Notes: generated from the sequence alone by a model not told the origin. 39,335 bases of DNA from CAYGHG01 sp964349515 (GCA_964349515.1 CAYGHG010000008.1:1-39335), one strand, 5' to 3'. Shown: positions 8,483 to 16,135, numbered from the stretch's first letter. A program made the numbers and translations.

Positions 8483-9496
8483 CTACTCAAGCCTCCCGGC
8501 GCTTTTCACAGCGGCTTCAATTTCATCATTTATGTGCTCGTCAACAAACTGCGCCGCTACTTTTATCGAGTTCTTTATTGCTTTGGCGTTTGCGCTTCCG
8601 TGAGTGATAATCACCGGCTTTTTTATCCCGAGCAGCGGAGCGCCGCCGTATTCGTCAACAGTCATTTGCTTTTTAAGGTTCACAAAAACAGGCTTCATCA
8701 ACAACGCGCCTATCATGGCCAAAGGATTCTTTTTTACCTCTCCCTTAATGAAAGAGAAAATATAACCGCCTATCCCCTCGGCCAGTTTAAGCATGACATT
8801 GCCTACAAACCCGTCGCAGGCCACCACATCAACAGAGCCGTTCACCAAATCCCTGCCTTCGACATTTCCTTTAAAATTCAGGGTTGTTTTCTTCATCATT
8901 TCACCGGCGGCAATTGAAAGTTCATTGCCTTTTTCATCCTCTTCTCCCACGGACAGAACTCCGACCACCGGGTTTTCAATATTTAAGATGTGTTTTGCGT
9001 AAATGCTTCCCATAATTCCGAAATGTACGAGGTGCGCGGGTTTGCAGTCAACATTGCCGCCCGCATCTATGAGCGCGGTTTTTCCCTTTTTGGACGGAAA
9101 CGGCACGAGAATTCCCGGCCTGCTTACTCCGGGTATCCTGCCCACTCCGAGAAGCGTGGTTACTACAACAGCGCCCGTGTTGCCGGCGGATACAAGCGCG
9201 TCCGCCTTCTGCTCTTTTAAAAGCCTTGTACAGACGGCTATTGACGAATCCGTTTTTTTCTTAAAGGCTTCCGCGGGCGATTCGGACATGGAAACAGTCT
9301 CAGTTGCGTTTACGATCTCAAGCCTGTTTTTTTCCGCGCCGGATAATTTATGAAGTGAAATCAGTTTTTCAATTTCAGCCTGTCTGCCGACGAGCAAGAC
9401 AGTTATATTTTCAAATTCTTTTACAGCCTGAACCGCGCCCTCAACCTCTACAGCAGGCGCGTTATCTCCGCCCATAGCATCAAGTACTATTCTCAC
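8483..9496 (-). CDS. plsX: Phosphate acyltransferase (GTG start)
   Basis: This 337-residue enzyme converts acyl-ACP to acyl-phosphate for phospholipid synthesis (PlsX/PlsY route). The N-terminus RIVLDAMGGDNAP and the segments SAGNTGAVV, RPGILVPFPS and DGFVGNVMLKLAEG are family hallmarks. The start codon is GTG at 9496-9494 with AGGAGG 5 bases upstream. It follows rpmF as in very many bacteria, linking ribosome and membrane-lipid supply. Confidence 0.96.
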   Translation of the reverse strand: MRIVLDAMGGDNAPAVEVEGAVQAVKEFENITVLLVGRQAEIEKLISLHKLSGAEKNRLEIVNATETVSMSESPAEAFKKKTDSSIAVCTRLLKEQKADALVSAGNTGAVVVTTLLGVGRIPGVSRPGILVPFPSKKGKTALIDAGGNVDCKPAHLVHFGIMGSIYAKHILNIENPVVGVLSVGEEDEKGNELSIAAGEMMKKTTLNFKGNVEGRDLVNGSVDVVACDGFVGNVMLKLAEGIGGYIFSFIKGEVKKNPLAMIGALLMKPVFVNLKKQMTVDEYGGAPLLGIKKPVIITHGSANAKAIKNSIKVAAQFVDEHINDEIEAAVKSAGRLE

Positions 9497-9526
9497 AAAG
9501 GCCTCCTGTTTTAACGGCGGATAGTG

Positions 9527-9715
9527 TTATTCTTCCGAAGTTTCAATGACGGCTTTCCCGTCATAATGGCCGCAGTTCGTGCATATTCTGTGGGGCAGCT
9601 TTTTCTGATGGCAGTTAGGGCAATCTGCGAAGTTGAAACTTTTCTTCAGCTTCATATTGGCCGCTCTTCTGCTTCTTGATTTGCTCTTTGACGTCTTTCT
9701 TGTAAGGTTTGCCAC
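9527..9715 (-). CDS. rpmF: 50S ribosomal protein L32 (GTG start)
   Basis: This 62-residue basic protein of the large ribosomal subunit has the L32 pattern: a Lys/Arg/Ser-rich N-terminus (TRKTSKSKSRSRR) and a zinc-ribbon with four cysteines in CPNCHQKK...CTNCGHYDG. The start is GTG at 9715-9713 with AGGAGG 6-7 bases upstream. The first residues (MANLTRKTSK) depart slightly from the usual MAVPKRKTS, but the rest fits. It lies between the DUF177 gene and plsX. Confidence 0.95.
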   Translation of the reverse strand: MANLTRKTSKSKSRSRRAANMKLKKSFNFADCPNCHQKKLPHRICTNCGHYDGKAVIETSEE

Positions 9716-9747
9716 TGTTAAATCCTCCTGTTTTTAAAAACCTGATC

Positions 9748-9777
9748 ACTGTTTACAGCCTGCTGTCTACAGTTATA
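9748..9777. repeat. Short degenerate TACAG-type intergenic repeat
   Basis: The 67-base spacer upstream of rpmF contains ACTGTTTACAG followed by CTGTCTACAGT. It shares the TTTACAG and TCTACAG 7-mers with the larger element at 1864-1953. Confidence 0.5.
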
Positions 9778-9782
9778 GTTTT

Positions 9783-10274
9783 CTATTTGAAATCAATGCC
9801 TTCAAAAGGGCTGAGCTTTGTGTCTATTTTACAGCCGCACTCTTCTTTATTTTTGTTTTTTCCGCATACCGGGCAGAGCCCTTTGCATTCTTCGGAACAA
9901 ATCTGCTTCATCGGCAGTGCAAGCAATAGTTCGGCTTTTATCAGAGGCGCAAGATCCAGGCTGTTGTCCTCGTATGTATAAATTTCATCAGCCTTATCAA
10001 CCGGAGTCAAACTTCCTTTTTCCTTGAAAACAGCGGTAAAATCAGTATTGACTTCCGTGTTTGCCTGTTCAAGGCACCGCACGCACTCATTTATCAAAAC
10101 TGCCGACATGGTTCCGGTAACCAGGACACTGTCAGTTGATTCCTTGGTTACAGATACACTGACTGTTACATCCCCGTCTATTTTTACCTCATCACCCGCG
10201 GAGAGTTCATCACTGCCGGTTTCAAGCTCAAGCTCTGTATAGTCCTCAAACGAGGACAAATTAATTTTAAGCAT
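9783..10274 (-). CDS. DUF177 / YceD-family protein
   Basis: This 163-residue protein belongs to the YceD/DUF177 family, almost always encoded just upstream of rpmF and linked in other organisms to 23S rRNA accumulation. Family marks are NECVRCL in the middle and the Cys-rich tail LALPMKQICSEECKGLCP followed by CG and CGC, then the PF segment. The ATG has only a weak AGAGG site about 9 bases upstream. It is the first gene of the fatty-acid operon, just below the strong promoter at 10330-10359. Confidence 0.88.
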   Translation of the reverse strand: MLKINLSSFEDYTELELETGSDELSAGDEVKIDGDVTVSVSVTKESTDSVLVTGTMSAVLINECVRCLEQANTEVNTDFTAVFKEKGSLTPVDKADEIYTYEDNSLDLAPLIKAELLLALPMKQICSEECKGLCPVCGKNKNKEECGCKIDTKLSPFEGIDFK

Positions 10275-10329
10275 GTCAAATAACCTCTTTTTGAAAATAC
10301 CTATGACGCAGGCCTTATTAAAACGGGTA

Positions 10330-10359
10330 ATTATAGTATAGAGGGGTTTTTAATGTCAA
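10330..10359 (-). promoter_or_regulatory. Strong sigma-70-like promoter P1 of the fab operon
   Basis: On the minus strand a perfect TTGACA (10359-10354), an 18-base spacer and a perfect TATAAT (10335-10330). Transcription would start near 10323, about 50 bases before the DUF177 ATG. Confidence 0.85.
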
Positions 10360-10416
10360 CACAATATTTCTGCCCGCTTATCAAAATATCAGATAACACG
10401 GGCAAAAACATTGTGT
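10359..10416. promoter_or_regulatory. 58-bp nested inverted repeat between two promoters (candidate operator)
   Basis: Three nested arms are symmetric: ACACAAT (10359-10365) with ATTGTGT (10410-10416), GCCCG (10372-10376) with CGGGC (10399-10403), and TTATC (10378-10382) with GATAA (10392-10396), around a 9-base loop. Both gaps between outer and middle arms are exactly 6 bases. The outer arms touch the -35 boxes of the two promoters. No T-run follows on the operon strand, so it is not a simple terminator. Confidence 0.6.
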
Positions 10417-10419
10417 CAA
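10391..10419 (-). promoter_or_regulatory. Second, weaker sigma-70-like promoter P2
   Basis: On the minus strand TTGACA (10419-10414), a 17-base spacer and a poorer -10 TTATCT (10396-10391). It lies 60 bases upstream of P1 and overlaps the nested inverted repeat. Confidence 0.45.
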
Positions 10420-10480
10420 ACCTGACATTTTATCTTTGCCATTCCGTATTATAAAACTTTTTGAAACATACGGCTTAGTT

Positions 10481-10765
10481 TCAGGCGTCAGGAGCTTTTG
10501 AAGATATCCTGAGTTCAGGCGCAGTTACGGGTTCTTCTATTACAGGTTTCTTCCATGATATTTCAATTTTTATCTTTTCTTTTTCCGATTTCTGAACCGC
10601 TTCCAGCTCAACCGTTACAAGCCCTTCAGGAAGCAGGACTACCGATTCATCCCCTTTTTGAAGACTGATTGTACCTGCTTTCATTGCCGAAGCAATCTGA
10701 GAAAGTGTATCCGCTGCTTTTGCTATTTCTGTTTCCATTTCCACTGAAACTGCTTTTTTTGACAT
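10481..10765 (-). CDS. Amphi-Trp domain protein (copy A)
   Basis: This 94-residue protein belongs to the small amphi-Trp group: an N-terminal helix, a GTISLQKGDESVVLLP strand-turn-strand, then an amphipathic lysine/glutamate-rich segment ending in a single tryptophan (Trp71 in EISWKK). It aligns without gaps with the neighbouring copy B to Trp71. A Pro/Glu-rich tail follows. The AGGAGG ribosome site overlaps the stop of copy B. It is the last gene of the seven-gene operon; no function is established. From memory the domain name comes from a TIGRFAM entry tied to the GAK gene cluster. Confidence 0.82.
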   Translation of the reverse strand: MSKKAVSVEMETEIAKAADTLSQIASAMKAGTISLQKGDESVVLLPEGLVTVELEAVQKSEKEKIKIEISWKKPVIEEPVTAPELRISSKAPDA

Positions 10766-10775
10766 GATGATCCTC

Positions 10776-11048
10776 CTATTCCGTTTTGGAATTTATTGAA
10801 ATTTTAAGATCTCCGTCTTCGCTGATTGTGTTTTCCCATTCCAGCTTTATTTCAAATTTTTCCTTCTCCTTTTTCTGCTTTGCTTCCACTTCCATGCTGA
10901 TAACAGCTGCAGGCGTAAGAACCAGAGCCTCATTACCTTTCTGTACAACCAGTTTACCCGCTTTTATGCTCTTTGCCAGGCTTTCAAGATATTCTGCCAC
11001 TTTCTTGTTTTCCACCCTGCCTTCAACCGTAAGCTCCCTTTTGGACAC
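10776..11048 (-). CDS. Amphi-Trp domain protein (copy B, GTG start)
   Basis: This 90-residue protein has the same plan as copy A: helix, GKLVVQKGNEALVLTP, charged KQKKEKEKFEIK strand and Trp71 in LEWEN. I chose the GTG at 11048-11046 because AAGGAGGT then lies 7 bases upstream and residues align one-to-one with copy A. An earlier in-frame GTG at 11057 would sit on top of the ribosome site. It follows the HPr-kinase-related gene by 23 bases. Function unknown; the strong likeness of A and B suggests a tandem duplication or a heteromer. Confidence 0.82.
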   Translation of the reverse strand: MSKRELTVEGRVENKKVAEYLESLAKSIKAGKLVVQKGNEALVLTPAAVISMEVEAKQKKEKEKFEIKLEWENTISEDGDLKISINSKTE

Positions 11049-11071
11049 TTTTTCCACCTCCTTTCCTTTTT

Positions 11072-12142
11072 TTAGAAAAATGTAAGTATAGTTTCTGTTG
11101 CCACATCAAAATCAATACACCCGCTTATTTCAATGACATCTGTATTTTTAAGAAGCTTTACGTAAGCGCCGGGCCCAAAGTCGCGCCGGGCCCCGCTTTC
11201 GTGGTAGAAAAGTCCCGGCGATTTCATAAAAGCCGGCAGCAGGTCGGCCCGTTCCGCGAGATTCACCCTCTTTACTTTTACTTTGCCTTCAGGCGAATCT
11301 CTCTTCCAGTTGAGTATGATAAGGCCCTTTAGGTCGCACTGCAGAATAAACCTGTCCGGCCCGAACACACTGTCTATATATACGTCATGTTTGTCTTCAA
11401 GCTCCCAAAGTTCTTCCGGTGGCAGCCTCATAAGCCTTTCTTTTTCTTCGTCTTCCAGCATGCCGGAGAGCGCAGGGTTGCCTATTATTGTGCCCGGGTT
11501 TACTCTGGGAAGCTTGGGCACTCCGTAGGCCGTTGCCTTCGTGCCGTTTGCACAAGCCATCACCCTGTCATTGCTCAGAAAAGAGAGTTTTTTTCGCATT
11601 GCGTGAAGGGCAAGAGTTGATTTTCCAGCGCCCGAAAAACCCGAAATAATAACCCCTCCCCCGTCTTTGATTACACCGGAAGAATGAAAAAGCAATGACC
11701 CTCTGTTAAGCATCCACTCGATGTAGCGGTTATTAATGAAATTTATCACCTGATTATCATTTGCAAGGCAGGGGCCTGCGGCAAGATTTATACCGCCTCC
11801 AAAGACAAAATACATCCCAGTCAGAACCTTTCTTACAACTCTTCCGCCGTTTACATCTGCGTATTCTTCTTTTATTTTTGATTTGCCGGGATCCGGAGGC
11901 TTCACTTTAAACACAAGCCCAAAATCAGGTGGCAGCCCGTCATATGCATAAACCGTGATGTCTTCCTTTGCACCATCAGATAAAAACGGCAAAAAATATT
12001 TTCTCAGTTTTTCCGCCAGCTGTGAAGAATTTGTCATTACCTTTATGGCACAGGCGCCGAAAACAAGAGTGAAATGCGTTCCCGCGGAAGCCGCTCGTAC
12101 CGGCGCCCCGCATATGCTGTTAATCTCAGGCATCGTATTCAT
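11072..12142 (-). CDS. HPr kinase-related protein (GAK-type)
   Basis: This 356-residue protein resembles the HPr-kinase-related families found in small gene clusters, not true HprK. A P-loop GFSGAGKSTLALHAM spans 168-182, preceded by LLFHSSGV (150-156), where HprK has its conserved GxxLH-type entry to the kinase core, and followed by SFLSNDRVMA (187-196) with the acidic residue expected of Walker B. The HprK N-terminal sensor domain and the HPr recognition context are not obvious. It overlaps the ATP-grasp gene by 4 bases (ATGA) and has AGAGGT upstream. The context suggests it phosphorylates a partner or small molecule handled by the ATP-grasp and amphi-Trp proteins. I recall this as HprK-related kinase B of the GAK system, unverified by search. 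Confidence 0.78.
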   Translation of the reverse strand: MNTMPEINSICGAPVRAASAGTHFTLVFGACAIKVMTNSSQLAEKLRKYFLPFLSDGAKEDITVYAYDGLPPDFGLVFKVKPPDPGKSKIKEEYADVNGGRVVRKVLTGMYFVFGGGINLAAGPCLANDNQVINFINNRYIEWMLNRGSLLFHSSGVIKDGGGVIISGFSGAGKSTLALHAMRKKLSFLSNDRVMACANGTKATAYGVPKLPRVNPGTIIGNPALSGMLEDEEKERLMRLPPEELWELEDKHDVYIDSVFGPDRFILQCDLKGLIILNWKRDSPEGKVKVKRVNLAERADLLPAFMKSPGLFYHESGARRDFGPGAYVKLLKNTDVIEISGCIDFDVATETILTFF

Positions 12143-13014
12143 CTGTTTACCTCTGTATAGATGTATTCTGCGTACTTTTCCGCAGCATTAATGTTTCTTG
12201 CCTCTTTTATGCCCCTGAACCCCCCAAACGCGGAGACTTCAAATACAAAAACACCCTCCTGCGTTTCAGCCATATCAACGCAGGTAAAATCAAGGCCAAA
12301 AGGTTCCTGGGCAAGCCTCGCCTGTTCAATAATTCTCTCCCCCGGGTCATAGGCAGTGTATTTCCCCCCCGAGTCGGTGGTGGTATTCCATGCCCCTTCT
12401 TTCCCCACCCGCGCGTAAGTTGTCAGATGCCTGCCTCCCAAAAATACAACGCCGAAATCCCTTCCCTCTATTTCAATAAATTTCTGTATATAAAAAAAGG
12501 CGTTTCCTGCAGCTTTATATTTTTCCAGCCCGGCAGCTGCGCCTGGGCCCGCTTCAATAACAGCCATTCCTTTTGCTTTTGTGGTATATAGCGGTTTTAA
12601 AACAGCCTTTTTAAAAACAGATACCGCTTTAACAGCTTCTGTCAATGATTCTGTGACTATAGTGGGCGGTAGATTCACTCCTGCAGACGCCATCCTTACG
12701 GTGCAGGACATTCTGTCAAGCATGCTGATAATTTTTCCCGCCCCGGAAAACATTCTTATTCCTTTTTTTTCCAAAAAAACAAGCATTTCAAGCCTGTCTA
12801 AAAGTGAAGGCGAATAAACAGAACCGATTTTTTTTACGGCGAGGGCATCAAACTCCGATAAATCAATCCCGCCGCAGTAAACCGTACCCGCTGTGCTGTC
12901 AAAAACAGCTTCCGACATGTCAAAAAGATTTCTTTCCCCGGTCCTTTTTGCAAGTTCGTCTGCAAGCTCATTGCTTGACCAACCGTCTTTAACTCCAATC
13001 ACTCCTATTTTCAT
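12139..13014 (-). CDS. ATP-grasp enzyme (GAK-type, RimK-like)
   Basis: This 291-residue protein looks like a compact ATP-grasp ligase. It has an N-terminal Rossmann-like strand (MKIGVIGVKDGWSSNELAD), the nucleotide-binding lysine segment AVLKPLYTTKAKGM (137-150), the IQKFIEIEGRDFGVVFLGG hinge (176-194) and the metal-binding FEVSAFGGFRG (258-268) in place of the RimK FEVN motif. The Asn of that motif is replaced by Ser, so metal binding may be altered. Substrate is unknown. ATG with GAGGAG, 13 bases after the PhoU-kinase gene, and its stop overlaps the HPr-kinase-related start. It matches what I remember of the GAK ATP-grasp family. Confidence 0.8.
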   Translation of the reverse strand: MKIGVIGVKDGWSSNELADELAKRTGERNLFDMSEAVFDSTAGTVYCGGIDLSEFDALAVKKIGSVYSPSLLDRLEMLVFLEKKGIRMFSGAGKIISMLDRMSCTVRMASAGVNLPPTIVTESLTEAVKAVSVFKKAVLKPLYTTKAKGMAVIEAGPGAAAGLEKYKAAGNAFFYIQKFIEIEGRDFGVVFLGGRHLTTYARVGKEGAWNTTTDSGGKYTAYDPGERIIEQARLAQEPFGLDFTCVDMAETQEGVFVFEVSAFGGFRGIKEARNINAAEKYAEYIYTEVNR

Positions 13015-13027
13015 TTACGCTCCTCAG

Positions 13028-14647
13028 TCAGTGGGCTAAAAGCCCTTTTTCAAGTTTAAAGTTTTCAGGGGCATCCCCCGATTCCAGAAACCGCTCTATT
13101 ATGTAATATGCCTTCATGTACATGTGCCCTGCAAATTCAGGGTTTGTTTCAAACCTCGTAGAAGTTATAAAAGACCTCGCAAGCCCGAGCGCGAGCCTTG
13201 ATTCGAAGCCCGAATCCCCGCATTTAAGGGCATAGGACGTTGCAAATTTAAGGAAATAGTCCAGCACAGAATTTATCTTTCCCCTTACCGCTTTGTCAAA
13301 AACCGGCATTCTGTATCCGGATACGAGAAAAACAGATACGTCCTGTACATAATCCGTCCACTCCGAACGATGAATGTCTATAAAATAGGCGCGGTCGGCT
13401 TTGTCGTCATAGATTATATTGTCGTTGTTGAAGTCCCCGTGAATCAGCACCGTAAAGGGGGCTTTAATGCCTTTTTCAATCACTGCAGCCCGGTTTATCA
13501 GGTCTTCTATGGAAGGCACTTCCAGTTCCCCTATGACAGCGCTGTTGCGGCAGAAGCCCGGATGTACTTTGTAAACTTCATCAAGCCTCGCCATGGCCTG
13601 ATGCATGTACGCAGCAGACGCCTGCTCCCTTTTAACAGTAGCGTTCCAGATCTCTTCAAGGGAACAACAAAGCCTGGATACCGAAGCCCTGATTGACTGA
13701 ACCGAAGAATTCAGGATTATCTCCTTTATAGTCCTGCCTTTTAAAAACTCTATTATCATGGAGGCGTTTTTCCCGTGTTCTGTATATTTAATAATCTTTG
13801 GGCAGATTCCCGGAAAAGCGGACTCCCACATATCAGTCTTAACTTTCTCATTTTTTATCTTATCAGTCCTGCCCTCCTTAAATATTACCCATTGCGAATC
13901 AGGCGCCAGAACGGACCCGTTGACTTTTTTTATCATATTTCCCGACTTTGTCTCCCCTACGGGTTCAAAACTGATTGCCCCTGAATTTCCGGAATCTGCC
14001 CCCACAGCCTCCTGAAACGCCTTAAACTGATGAATTTTAATCCTTTCCCCCACGGCATAGGATAATATCGCTTCACCGATATTCAGCACACTGTCTCCGG
14101 CGCGCTCAAGAAACTGCATTATAAAAAGCACCGTCACTCTGTCTCCGGCACATTTGCCTTCGTTAAGCTCTGTAATCACCTTCTTCATGCCTTCGGAATA
14201 GAGCCCGTCCAGATTTTTCTCAGCCTTGCAGATTTTCAGTGCAAAAGTCATGTTTTTCTCATTAAGCGCCTTTTCGACCCAGCCAAGCGCCTGCCTGAGT
14301 TCCGCAAAGAAGCCTTCAATGCCGTAATCCTGAAGCAGCGCGGCATCCGTCAGATACCCTGTCTGCCTTGCAAGATTGACCGCGTGGTCGCCTATGTGCT
14401 CCAGGTTTGAAGCTATTATGTTGACGGAGCGGGCAAGATTTGCATTTTCCTTTGAGCCCCCCTCCCTCATAAACATGAGGCTTTTTTCTTCAATTATGCC
14501 TTTCATGGTATCAACATAATCATCCCTCGACTGTATTTTGTCGTACAGTTTTTTATTCGGAAGCGACTGCATCAGTTTTGACGCATCTTCAACCTGCTTT
14601 GTGGTTTCAAGCAGCAGGAGACGCAGGTTTTCACGCAAGGCTTTCAT
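13028..14647 (-). CDS. PhoU domain - APH-like phosphotransferase fusion
   Basis: This 539-residue protein joins two domains. Residues 1-215 are a PhoU-like helical bundle with both metal-site repeats, NLEHIGDHAVNLAR (81-94) and LERAGDSVLNIGE (180-192). Residues 245-520 are an aminoglycoside/choline-kinase-like phosphotransferase: a likely ATP lysine Lys257 in VIFKEGR, the catalytic loop HGDFNNDN (403-410) and the metal aspartate Asp424 in FIDIHRSEW. All key kinase residues are present, so it should be active. It overlaps the upstream amphi-Trp gene by 4 bases (ATGA). PhoU usually reports phosphate state, so phosphate status may control the kinase; that is inference. I know of no named family with this fusion. 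Confidence 0.85.
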   Translation of the reverse strand: MKALRENLRLLLLETTKQVEDASKLMQSLPNKKLYDKIQSRDDYVDTMKGIIEEKSLMFMREGGSKENANLARSVNIIASNLEHIGDHAVNLARQTGYLTDAALLQDYGIEGFFAELRQALGWVEKALNEKNMTFALKICKAEKNLDGLYSEGMKKVITELNEGKCAGDRVTVLFIMQFLERAGDSVLNIGEAILSYAVGERIKIHQFKAFQEAVGADSGNSGAISFEPVGETKSGNMIKKVNGSVLAPDSQWVIFKEGRTDKIKNEKVKTDMWESAFPGICPKIIKYTEHGKNASMIIEFLKGRTIKEIILNSSVQSIRASVSRLCCSLEEIWNATVKREQASAAYMHQAMARLDEVYKVHPGFCRNSAVIGELEVPSIEDLINRAAVIEKGIKAPFTVLIHGDFNNDNIIYDDKADRAYFIDIHRSEWTDYVQDVSVFLVSGYRMPVFDKAVRGKINSVLDYFLKFATSYALKCGDSGFESRLALGLARSFITSTRFETNPEFAGHMYMKAYYIIERFLESGDAPENFKLEKGLLAH

Positions 14648-14943
14648 TTTGCCGGAACCTTGGGTTTGCGTACGGTTTCAATAGTAAGCGAAGAGGGCTG
14701 GGCGGGTTCATCCCTGCTCTCTTTCCATGCGCACTTGATGGAAATTTTTACCCTGCCCTCTTTTTTTCTGGCCTTAACGTCAAGTTTTATAAGCCCTTTG
14801 GGTTCAAGCAGTATTTTTTTCTCCCTGCTGCCGAGCAATATCTTTCCTTTCAAAAAACCCTCTTTAAGTGCATTTAAATACTTCACGACAGACGCGTTGT
14901 CCTGTATTGACTCATACCTGAAATCATCCTGATTTGAAGCCAT
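14644..14943 (-). CDS. Amphi-Trp domain protein (copy C)
   Basis: This 99-residue protein is a diverged third amphi-Trp member: GKILLGSREKKILLEPKGL, a basic strand KARKKEGRVKISIK and one tryptophan (Trp73 in CAWKE). It differs from copies A and B in a longer N-terminus and a basic tail (VRKPKVPAK). ATG with AGGAGG 6 bases upstream, 13 bases after the PHP-like gene and overlapping the PhoU-kinase gene. Its early place in the operon, next to the kinase fusion, hints at a separate partner from A and B. Confidence 0.78.
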   Translation of the reverse strand: MASNQDDFRYESIQDNASVVKYLNALKEGFLKGKILLGSREKKILLEPKGLIKLDVKARKKEGRVKISIKCAWKESRDEPAQPSSLTIETVRKPKVPAK

Positions 14944-14956
14944 TGCTTCCTCCTTT

Positions 14957-16135
14957 TCAGCCTAATCTGGATTTGTATTCAGAGATACTTCTGCTTCTGC
15001 TAAAACCGTATTCACCAAGTTTCTTCATTATGGCGGGGTCTTCCCACGCAGGCTGCCTCCCCACTTCGCGGCCGGCCTTATCAGGCTGCCTGAGTTCTAA
15101 GGGCCTTGCTTTTTCGCCCATATGTGTATCGTCTCCCATGAACACAACCAGTTTGTTGTTCTTCTTTCTCTGCCTGTTTGCTTCCCCCAGCACACTTATA
15201 AGAAACTCAGTATATTCCCTTGACTGCGGGTTCCAGACTTCATAACCGTCAACATCATAACCGGCAAGCAGAACAGGCCAAAACTGCTCCGGATGCGGCA
15301 CTATGACTCCGGCGCCAATTGCCCGCGCCTCTTCAATAACAGAGCGCGTCTCATAAAAGAAACCGGTTCCAAACATTCTTTTTATCTCCTGCTTTGCCTC
15401 TTTGATAAAAATTTGAGCAAGGTTGACGGATCTGTCTTCAAATATCCGCCTTAATTCATCAAAATAATTTCTGATGAGCTTATTCTTCACGGAAGCCGGC
15501 GGTATTTTTTTCCTGTGCCTGCCGAAAAGAACCGAGAATTTTACGGCATTGGATGCAACGAATTTGAGCAGCTGGTCAGAAGCGCCGCCCGCCTGAGCGG
15601 CGGACTTTGCCGCAGGCGCGTCAAAAGGCCTGCACAGGCAGTCCAGCAGTTCAAACATCTGGGAAGAACGGTATTTAAAAGTGCGCTCAACCATCGAAGT
15701 CATGGTACCCGAAGCTTTTTCTTTAGAGCCTTTAAAGTGTATTAAAAGCTGGACTTTTCTTCCGAATTCCCGGGAATAGCAGTCAATCTCCATTCCACTG
15801 TATTCCCCGCAGGAAAGAATCTCATTGTGCTGTGTCGGTATGAAAACAGATTCGCGCATATCCGGGAAAGTTTTTTCGAATCTTTTGCGCACAGAATCCA
15901 ATGGTACGAATTCCGGATGCCAGTGAAGCGCCATTACTTCAGTTATTCCCGGAAAAACCGGACCTTTGGATTCAATCTCCTCAAGCCTTTCTGCAGCTAT
16001 GGATTCATCAATTACGCTTAAAAAGAGCTTCTCTTCTTCAGGGGAAATCTCCGACGGAAGATCTTCAACCTTTATCCGCTCTTTAAAATCACCGTTTTTC
16101 GGGCTTATGCCTTTTACAGCTGTTTTTTTCTCCAA
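14957..16135 (-). CDS. PHP-like metallohydrolase of the GAK operon (TTG start)
   Basis: This 392-residue protein is not one I can name, but it carries a spaced set of metal-ligand motifs like the PHP phosphoesterase fold: His71-Trp-His73 (ALHWHPEF), His103 in TQHNE, His281 in VIVPHPEQFWP, NP in YEVWNP (299-303) and GDDTHMG (334-340), which matches the PHP GSDSH end motif. A central insert (about 140-250) is helical and basic, unlike typical PHP proteins. The start is TTG at 16135-16133; AGGAGG 5 bases upstream decides it, as no ATG occurs before residue 68. It is the first gene of the seven-gene operon. Likely a phosphoesterase or related hydrolase. Confidence 0.7.
   Translation of the reverse strand: MEKKTAVKGISPKNGDFKERIKVEDLPSEISPEEEKLFLSVIDESIAAERLEEIESKGPVFPGITEVMALHWHPEFVPLDSVRKRFEKTFPDMRESVFIPTQHNEILSCGEYSGMEIDCYSREFGRKVQLLIHFKGSKEKASGTMTSMVERTFKYRSSQMFELLDCLCRPFDAPAAKSAAQAGGASDQLLKFVASNAVKFSVLFGRHRKKIPPASVKNKLIRNYFDELRRIFEDRSVNLAQIFIKEAKQEIKRMFGTGFFYETRSVIEEARAIGAGVIVPHPEQFWPVLLAGYDVDGYEVWNPQSREYTEFLISVLGEANRQRKKNNKLVVFMGDDTHMGEKARPLELRQPDKAGREVGRQPAWEDPAIMKKLGEYGFSRSRSISEYKSRLG

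Noticed and set aside
10359..10416. Terminator of the GAK-type operon
   Set aside because: No T-run follows the stem on the minus strand; symmetry and promoter overlap fit an operator better.
10275..10480. FapR-type operator upstream of the fab operon
   Set aside because: The known FapR palindrome is not present; the arms seen here are different.
11049..11057. Earlier GTG start for amphi-Trp copy B
   Set aside because: It would overlap the AAGGAGG ribosome site; the GTG at 11048 has good spacing and aligns with copy A.
11072..12142. True HPr kinase/phosphorylase (hprK)
   Set aside because: The typical N-terminal domain is missing and there is no HPr or PTS gene nearby; the GAK-type relative fits better.
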